Virus record (IMG/VR): IMGVR_UViG_3300043427_000281 | Coordinates: 1 to 28,039 of that record | Length of the DNA stretch: 28,039 nt | Reading direction: 5' to 3' (one strand) | DNA from: a virus | Part shown: positions 1 to 7,500 of the stretch, piece after piece | Numbering within the stretch: position 1 is the first letter of the stretch | How the letters are laid out: every line of letters begins with the position of its first letter | The notes under the pieces: generated by a model | Told to the model about the DNA's origin: nothing | Database searches by the model: none | The model's input: only the letters and a program-made list of their open reading frames with translations | Translations under genes and position numbers: made by a program

Positions 1-2
1 TA

Positions 3-254
3 CGACCCGATTATCAAGTATTATTGGGAACAGGATACAAAAAAGCCAAACTAAGAGCGCACAGCGATTACATGTGGAATGATGCTGTTAACGACTGGGC
101 ACAGAGTCATTGGGAATGGGCTGATATTATGGTAGAGTCAAAATGTAAAAATCTTGCTAGTATTGCTCTACATAAATACTTTACGGAGAAAAATAATGAC
201 CTATCTAAACAAGATGTATGGCAGAAGTTCGCAACCAGCCCAATCGCAGTCTAA
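3..254 (+). CDS. unrecognised protein, 5' end outside the window
   Basis: The frame is open from the left edge, so the start lies upstream; a TTG at 24 is in frame but has no convincing Shine-Dalgarno and the codons before it also read as protein. The visible 83 residues are rich in Trp, Asp and Lys (for example WNDAVNDWAQSHWEWADIMV) and look like a soluble helical protein without membrane segments. I recognise no family. The 3' end overlaps the next gene by about 59 bases, typical of compact phage genomes. That this is a real gene rests on the open frame, protein-like composition and same-strand neighbour, so confidence is moderate. Confidence 0.5.
   Translation, partial: RPDYQVLLGTGYKKAKLRAHSDYMWNDAVNDWAQSHWEWADIMVESKCKNLASIALHKYFTEKNNDLSKQDVWQKFATSPIAV
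171..178 (+). promoter_or_regulatory. possible T4-type late promoter box (CATAAATA)
   Basis: CATAAATA matches the NATAAATA core and lies 17 nt before the ATG at 196, a little closer than the other boxes in this window (21-26 nt). It lies inside the upstream coding frame and has C where the better boxes have G or T, so it is weaker. Confidence 0.35.
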
Positions 255-483
255 CAAAAACCCTAACCGTGTAGCAGGTGGGCTACGTGCGCAAGGTGTC
301 GATCGTTTTACTATGGTTGCTGAAGACGGTTCTAATCGAGAGATCCCTACACTTGAATATGTTCGCAGTTTAGAAGAACAGCTCAAAAAAACACGAGCCG
401 CTTTCACTGTTTTAGAGAGAAAGCAGGCTCGTCAAGAACGTACTATTGAGCAACTTGTTAACCAAGTTAATTCGAGGTCTTAA
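196..483 (+). CDS. small conserved-type phage protein with C-terminal coiled coil
   Basis: A 95-residue protein. The ATG at 196 is preferred over an in-frame codon at 154 because GGAG lies 8 nt upstream (184-187) and it avoids a long overlap with the preceding gene. The N-terminus is polar and Gln/Ser/Asn rich. The middle holds a Gly/Arg segment (NRVAGGLRAQGVDRFTMV). The last 45 or so residues, from EYVRSLEEQLKKT onward, form a charged heptad-like helix consistent with a coiled coil. No enzymatic motif is visible. It might be a small structural or assembly factor, but that is a guess. Its stop overlaps the end of the convergent minus-strand gene by 17 bases. Confidence 0.6.
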   Translation: MTYLNKMYGRSSQPAQSQSNKNPNRVAGGLRAQGVDRFTMVAEDGSNREIPTLEYVRSLEEQLKKTRAAFTVLERKQARQERTIEQLVNQVNSRS

Positions 484-763
484 GTCTTTCTAACAGTTCT
501 TCTCGCTTTAGACTGGCATTGGCTTTTACACCACGGCTTTTAGCTTCTGCAAGAAGTTGTGTTTTACTCATTAAATCAAAATCAACAGCATCAACTTTTT
601 TAGTTGGTGCTTTTTTCTTTTTAGGCTTTTCTGTTTTAGGTTTAATAGGGGTAGGTTCAGGCAGACTTTCAGTTACTTTAACTTCATCTTCGTGTTTGAT
701 GGGATCAGTTAGCAGTAAAGGTTCAGTCTTTTTACTGAATAAGTTTTTAATCCATGAAAACAT
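467..763 (-). CDS. Lys/Pro-rich protein with C-terminal Rho-N/SAP-like helix-extended-helix domain
   Basis: A 98-residue minus-strand gene. The N-terminus MFSWIKNLFSKK is a short amphipathic or basic segment. Residues of roughly 15-58 are a low-complexity Pro/Lys/Glu linker. The last 40 residues (DFDLMSKTQLLAEAKSRGVK, then a second helix KREELLERLK) fit the small helix-extended-helix fold of Rho N-terminal, HeH/LEM or SAP domains, which often bind nucleic acid. The Shine-Dalgarno AAGGAG lies just upstream of the ATG. A TATAAATA box ahead of it suggests late expression. DNA or RNA binding is inferred from domain shape only. Confidence 0.7.
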   Translation of the reverse strand: MFSWIKNLFSKKTEPLLLTDPIKHEDEVKVTESLPEPTPIKPKTEKPKKKKAPTKKVDAVDFDLMSKTQLLAEAKSRGVKANASLKREELLERLKTSN

Positions 764-784
764 TGGGTTCTCCTTTTAGAAATT

Positions 785-792
785 TATTTATA
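785..792 (-). promoter_or_regulatory. T4-type late promoter box TATAAATA
   Basis: On the minus strand this reads exactly TATAAATA, the T4 late -10 consensus, 21 nt before the ATG at 763 and followed by an AAGGAG ribosome binding site. It is the only box in the window with the canonical first base T. Confidence 0.75.
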
Positions 793-810
793 GACTATTT
801 GCAAAAAAAT

Positions 811-1098
811 TTATAACTTTGAAATAGGTATACTACTACTAGCATGTAAATTCCAGACCTGCTTGCGTTCTACACCTTTTTTTTGGGCAAAGCGTTTGGC
901 ATCGCAATTTTCACACACATGAAAATAATTGTTGCTTAGACGCTTTGGATCCATGCTTCCTCTAGGTCTAGAAAATTCTGTATCGCAACTGTCGCAACGA
1001 AACACTGCAAATGTTTTAGATCTCAAATATTCGTGTGCCGCGCCCAACTTGCTGGTTCTAGTGTGCCGTGTTTGCTCTGTATATTCTCGAATGAACAT
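811..1098 (-). CDS. zinc-ribbon protein (two CxxC knuckles)
   Basis: A 95-residue basic protein. It has CDSC in the middle and CENC about 28 residues later, with a conserved-looking RPRGSMDPKRLSNNY segment between them, an arrangement expected for a four-cysteine zinc ribbon. The segment after the second knuckle (KRFAQKKGVERKQVW) is strongly basic, which suits nucleic-acid binding. HNH endonucleases sometimes carry such ribbons, but I see no H-N-H motif, so I do not call a nuclease. The ATG at 1098 lacks an obvious Shine-Dalgarno. A TATAAT hexamer 19 nt upstream would give a leader of only about 12 nt. Confidence 0.7.
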   Translation of the reverse strand: MFIREYTEQTRHTRTSKLGAAHEYLRSKTFAVFRCDSCDTEFSRPRGSMDPKRLSNNYFHVCENCDAKRFAQKKGVERKQVWNLHASSSIPISKL

Positions 1099-1116
1099 AC
1101 ATATATTTACATTAAG

Positions 1117-1143
1117 ATTATAAAATCATACGATAAATATCAA
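1117..1143 (-). promoter_or_regulatory. candidate sigma70-like promoter for the zinc-ribbon gene
   Basis: On the minus strand, TTGATA (1138-1143) and a perfect TATAAT (1117-1122) are separated by 15 bp, shorter than ideal. The -35 overlaps the plus-strand late box at 1132-1139. The predicted start near 1110 leaves about 12 nt before the ATG. AT-rich DNA gives such matches by chance, hence low confidence. Confidence 0.3.
1132..1139 (+). promoter_or_regulatory. late promoter box GATAAATA for the IscA-like gene and fibre block
   Basis: The sequence is CGATAAATAT, 21 nt before the ATG at 1161, with AAGGAAAGG as ribosome binding site in between. It is the same decamer as at 13308 and close to the other plus-strand boxes. 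It probably drives the IscA-like gene and the giant fibre gene as one late unit. Confidence 0.75.
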
Positions 1144-1160
1144 TAAGGAAAGGTAAAATC

Positions 1161-1526
1161 ATGAGCATTTGCACTCTCACAGAATCTGCCAAACACCAGA
1201 TAGACCTACTGTGTAAAGAAAACAACTGTTATGCAATCAGTCTAAACATACGTGGCGGCGGCTGTGCAGGCTTTGAGTATGACTGGGGTACAGTAGTACA
1301 CCCTTCAGATTTAGAACCAGGCGACGAAATAGTTCACACAGACCATGCTGGACGTTTTGTAGTTGGCGCACACAGTCTTATGTTTTTGATCGGAACCGAA
1401 GTTGACTATATAAAAAGTCTAGTAGGTTCAAACTTTGAAATAAGAAACCCTAACGCAAAGTCAAGTTGTGGCTGCGGAGTTAGTGTAAATTTTGATATGG
1501 ATACAATTCCACATTTTATGGAATAA
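1161..1526 (+). CDS. A-type iron-sulfur carrier, IscA/HesB/ErpA family
   Basis: A 121-residue protein, close to the usual A-type carrier length. It has the three family cysteines: Cys35 in IRGGGCAGFEY, and Cys103 and Cys105 in SSCGCGVSVNF near the C-terminus. In cellular homologues these bind an Fe-S cluster or iron and pass it to apoproteins. The start is supported by AAGGAAAGG upstream and a late promoter box. It sits directly ahead of the giant fibre gene, only 11 bases away and translationally close. Genes of this family are known in marine T4-like phages, but their role is not settled. Supply of a cluster to a virion or host protein during late infection is inference. Family assignment is firm. 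Confidence 0.92.
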   Translation: MSICTLTESAKHQIDLLCKENNCYAISLNIRGGGCAGFEYDWGTVVHPSDLEPGDEIVHTDHAGRFVVGAHSLMFLIGTEVDYIKSLVGSNFEIRNPNAKSSCGCGVSVNFDMDTIPHFME

Positions 1527-1537
1527 TGGAGTAATAG

Positions 1538-4500
1538 ATGGCAAGACAACAGGTTGATATTGGTGTAGAAGGTAATGACGGCACTGGCGATAGCATTCGC
1601 GAAAGTTTCCGTAAAGTTAACGAAAACTTTCAAGAATTGTATGCTGTTTTTGGTATTGGCGGCCAGATCAATTTTACTGACCTAAGCGATACTCCGGACA
1701 CCTATGAAGGTAACGAAAACAAAGTACCCGCTGTGAAGTCCGACGGTAGCGGTATTAATCTGCTTGAGCTTGCTTCAGATAACGCTCTAAATGGATCTAT
1801 TGATACTATAGGTTTTGACTTTAGTGTAGACGGAAAACTGATTGTTCGCCAGTTAGTTTCTAGAGTTAGCAATGACCCGGAACCAACACTGGGCGGGCCG
1901 TTAAACGCAGCTACACAACCAATTGCTGGTGTAACAGTTAGCCAAAGTGCAGTAGACACATTTAACTCAGTATATGGTACAAACTACGATCTTGGCGATC
2001 TTGTTATTAATAAAAGTTATGCTGACAGAAGCTATCAAGAAAAAGAAGTTGCAGGCGGCGGCTTACGTCTAGATGACGAACCAGCAACAGTATCACAGTA
2101 TACAAAAACTGCAACTGGTCTTAGTTTAGGTAACTTTACTGTTCCAAATCACGGATTAAGTGATGCATTTAACGGTGCTGAATTTATCTTCCGCACCACA
2201 GGAACAGCGCCGTTTGGTGTAACCAACGAAGGCTCAGTTTATATCCGTATTGTAGATAATAATACACTATCTTTCTACAACAGTGAATCAGACGCTATTA
2301 ACAGTACTGGTCGTATACTCCTAAGTGGAGGATCGGGAACATTTACTATTACTGACGCTGCATATGATCCAAGTCTAACGGGCAACTGGTTAAGCAATGT
2401 TGCTATACCAAGAAAGAGTGCTGTTCGCCGTCAAGGCGATAACATGACTGGTGCTCTTAACCTATTCGACCATCCGGGCGAACTAGCAGGTACTGGTCTT
2501 CCTAACGGTCCAGATGATCTGCAAGCTGCTACTAAACTTTATGTAGACAATGCTGCGTCTTCTAGTCAAGTTAATCTTTATGTGAGCACTAGCGGTAGTG
2601 ATCTGCAAACATTTACTCCTGACGGTAAGGAAGGTCGTGCGCCAGGTTATGCTTTCCGTACGATCAATGCTGCGGCTAGAAAAGCAGAAGAACTAATCGA
2701 AGCTGCTCCATTTGAGCCAGGTCCGTATCAGCAGACTATGACCTTTAACAACGGTGCAGGTGTAGCAACGATTACTACAGCAGGTATTACTAGTCCTATT
2801 GCTGGTAGAACAAATGCTAGGACACTGATTTTAGCTAACAAAGAATTTGTAGCCAAAGAAGTTACAGGCTACATTGACGCTACGTTCCCAGATTTTGCTG
2901 ACAGCTATAGCAAAGAAATCTGTCAACGAGATGTTGAGTATATTCTAGACAGCGTTAGTTTAGACGCATTACTAGGTAATAACGCCAACTATCTATCTCG
3001 TTGGTCAGGTATAAGATATTATTCAAGTGTAAGTGCGCAACGTGCTATTGGATCACAGCGTGTACAAACAATTGCTGGTATCGAATATGCTAAAACACTG
3101 GTTGTACAGTACATCTTAACAAACACAGCACCACCTACACTGTATCAATCTCGTGTTGCACAATATATTGAACCTCTTATTGTTCCTGACAGTTCTGCAG
3201 ACGAAGCAATTGGTGCTAAGTTTGATATTGTGCTCGATGTTATAGCCGACGGTGTTCTAGATGCTCCACCTATTGTTGACGGTCAAACTACATACAAACT
3301 AAATGTATCTAATGGTAACTTTGGATTTATCGATCAAGCTAACCCGGAGAATACTGATATTATTCCAGGTAAAGTTGTGCGTGGTAAAAACTCAGGTGCA
3401 ATTGGTCGTATTATTGACTATAAGTATGAAGCTGGTCCTAGAGCAGTTAGCTTACCTACTACAGATGAAATTGAAGTACAACTGTTAGAACCATTTGAGT
3501 TTGAAAATGGTGAAGAACTGGAATATGGAAATGTTGTTCGCGAAACACAGATCACTATACGTGTAGAATCAGGAATCTATGAAGAAGATTATCCAATCCG
3601 TGTTCCTGCTAACGTGTCTATCAAAGGCGATGAATTCCGTCGTGTAATTGTGCGTCCAAAGCTGCGTGTATCGCAATCACGCTGGGCTAATACGTTCTTC
3701 TATAGAGATGCTGAGTTTGACGGATTGATACTTGGTAAAAGTTCAATTGAAACTATAGAAGCTGTGTCAACTGCTGATGCTCTTAGAACAGCAGGAACTT
3801 ATACTGTTGACAGTTTTACATCGACTGGTATAGGTTCAGGTGCAGAGTTTGAAATTACAGTGAACGGATCTGGTGCAGTAAGTGCAATAACAGTTGTTGG
3901 TGCAGGCACCAACTTTGTTAAAGATGAACTGATAACTATAGATGATTCTCTTTTAGGAGCAGGTGGTGCAGCAAACGTTGTTCTTAGAGTAACTAAAGTT
4001 CCAAATGGTATAGAATACGTAAATCCATTAACAGGTAACGTCGATGGGTATTTTGGCTATCACTATCTACTTAAACCAGACCAACTACGTAACACAGGTG
4101 CTGGCTATGAAAATATAGGCAAGTGGGAAACAGCAGCACTTGCACTGATTGACAACAGAGAATTTATACAAGAACAGGTTGCAAACTATGTTGAAACTAC
4201 ATACCCTGCTATTGTAGGTGTTTACAGTAGAACCAAGTTTGCTAGAGATGTTGGACTAACAGTAGATGCACTGGTAAAAGACCTTCGCAATGGAGGTAAT
4301 GAATTTAGTCTAGAAGCACAAGGCGAATACTACGCTGATGCTATAGAAACAGGAACCGAAGTAGAGACTGTGGCAGGTATACAGTATATTGCTACTATTG
4401 CAAAAAGAATTATTAGAGGTCTTGCTCCAGTTACACTATACGGAGTATCACCTGATTTTAGCTTTGATGACTTTAATGGCGATGGTGATCCGGCTGTTTG

Positions 4501-7500
4501 GCAATCGGGCATTACTTATAGACTAGGCGCAGTTGTTAAATTTAATTTTGCCGGAACTGATCGTTACTATACTCCAACAAAAGAACACATTTCTGGAAGT
4601 GTGTTTAACGTAGGTGAAATCAACGAATACTGGAGAGAAATTGACGGACCACAAACAGTATTACAAAACTTGATTGATACTGTAGCATTTGCATTTAATG
4701 TTGATTATAACCCACCGCTTCGCAATGACGAAATGGATGCGTTCTTGATGAACGATGCTACTATCCTACGTAATTTAACAGTTCAAGGACATGGCGGATT
4801 TATGTTGGTACTAGATCCTGAAGGACAGGTTCTTACAAAGTCGCCATATATTCAAACTGGATCTAGCTTCTCTAGATCCAGAAATAGACAAGTGTTCAGC
4901 GGCGGCTTATTTGTAGATGCTTTTGTAGGCAACTCGGCAGTACAAGTATCAGACAGAGTAGACGGTTCACCGTTTAGACTAAGCATACAAAGTTTACCGG
5001 GACAAGGTTTGTTTATAAGACGTCCTCAAACTCCATGTGCGTTCTATATAGACGGTAGACGCTTCCAAGTTAACGCTGTTACACAATATGATCCAGATTT
5101 TGGTACAGCCGAACTTATACTTGATCCTAGTTCAAATGCAGGTCAAGGATTTACTGGAGTTACCAGTTTGCTATCAACTGGTGTTGACCTTGATGATTTT
5201 AGCTCACCTATTCCTCTCACACTACAAACCGCAGGTAATAGAAGTATCTTAGGTAACGACTTTACACAAGTTAACGATCTAGGTTATGGTCTTGTTGCAG
5301 TAAACGGTGCGTTATCAGAAATGGTCAGTATGTTTACATATTATTGCCATGTATCTTACTATGCAAAAAATGGCGCTGAAATTCGTTCACTAACGGGTTC
5401 AAGTTGCTATGGCGAGTTTGGACTGGTTGCTGAAGGCTCAGATCCAAACGAAATTCCTGACAGCATACAGCTAGTAGAAGATATGACACAGCCTGCTAAA
5501 ACATTTGCAGCAGATGTTGTACTATACCTAACGGGTCCGGTTGTACTACAAGCAGGTGACGTTGTTACACAAGCCAGTACCGGCGCAACTGGTACTGTTA
5601 GTGCCAATACCAGTCAAGCCGATGCTGGTGGTACTGGTTCTATAGTAGTATACTTAACCAATACAGCCAATGCGTTTGATACTACTAATCAAATAAGCAT
5701 TACTGGACCTATTACTGGAGACTCAACTGTTACATCATTAGGAGCAAACAGTGTTCCAGTTAGAGTAGACAGTACAGGGTTTGGAAATGCAAGACAAAAT
5801 CTGTATCTACATGTGTATGATATGAAGGATGCGCCTAGCAACAGATCAGAATTTGACATTTATCATCCTCTACGTCCTGCATTTGCTAGATATGAAGTTG
5901 CTAATGTTGAAGTAATTGACCACATAGTTGGCGGCTACGAAAATGTAGGCACTGATATAGCATACACTTTTGTAGGTGGCCCTGATGCAACTGGCTCAGA
6001 TGCTGGTGCTATATTTAGAATTAAAAAGACCATTACAGACGGGTATAGTGTAGATATTATAAATGGCGGCACAGGCTATGGATGGAATGATTCTTTTGTT
6101 GTAAGTGGTGCATTACTGGGAGGACAAGACGGCGTAAATGATTGTACTATTTTAGTAGATGAAATTGATGATGATGACAGTACAGATGGTGCAGGCATAA
6201 TTACACAAGCATCTGCTAGCGGAACTATTTTTATTGAAAATACAACGCCAATGTTTAGTGGAACTGTTTATAAACTTAACTTCTCAACTAGCGACGCACA
6301 ATTTTCTGATACAGGACTATTAGAAGCAGTACCGTTTGGGATTTTAATACAGTACAGAAGAAACCAAACACACATTATCTCAGATTTGGCTAGACCTGAC
6401 ATATTAACTATACGTCCAAGTACTGCGGTAATATTCGACGAAAATCCAGGATTTGTTTATAGAAGTATCAGTTTCTTAACATCAAACAGTATTGGTACAG
6501 AACTTCCTAACGATACACTACAAACTGGATTTGATTCAGGTTACGATTATATTAGACTTATTGTTGACAGTTCTAAAGCTCAAGAAACAGATCTTGCTGG
6601 TAGCGGAACAACCAAAGGCGGTACTGCCGGAGACGTGAGAATTGCACTGTTACCAGTAGCCGACAGCAACGAGATATTTAGACTTAACAATAACACAAAT
6701 ACACCAGAGGCTAATAGACCACTAGGATGGACTGTTGAAACTTTAAAAACGCCGCCAATTATTACTTGGCAGGGCAAGAAGCATTATGTATTCAACTATC
6801 GAGGTGTTAGAACTATTGCTACTGTAGAAACAGAAGTTCCTGCCGCAGAAGATAACGAATATGCAATCGTAGACATTGCAGAAGTAGGAGAAGAAATTAA
6901 CTATCCTGCTACTGCTACAGGTCTAGCAAGTCCAGTAGTGTTAGGCAGCGAAGTTGTTACACTCAGAGCTGGCTTAAAAGCAGGTGCTACAGGTGACGTT
7001 ACAGTTAATATTTCAACATGCCGTGCAACTGGCCATGACTTCTTAGACATTGGTACAGGCGGATTTAACGCTAGTAACTATCCAAACGTTATCTTTGGTG
7101 AACCTGCTGATAAGAACGATGCCAACGAAGTAGACGAGCGCGGTAAGGGTCGTGTGTTCTATGTAAGCACGGACCAAAACGGTGTTTTCCGTGTGGGACG
7201 TTTCTTTAGCGTTGATCAAGGTACTGGTACAGTTACATTTAGCGCAAGTATTGCACTGTCAGATGTTGATGGCTTAGGATTCAAACGTGGAGTTGTTGTT
7301 ACTGAGTTTTCAACCGATACCGCAATGACTGACAACGCATCAGACACTGTTCCTACAGAACTTGCTGTGCGTGGATATGTTAATAGACGTTTAGGCTATG
7401 ACTCTAACGGTAATCCTGTAGCTAATAAAATAGGACCCGGTGTACTTGCTCCTAACGGATCAGTACCTATGACTGACGATTTAAATGCAGCAGGAAATAC

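Noticed and set aside
1104-1111. GTAAATA-like sequence before the zinc-ribbon gene as a late box
   Set aside because: The match is imperfect and too close to the ATG (the other boxes are 21-26 nt away).
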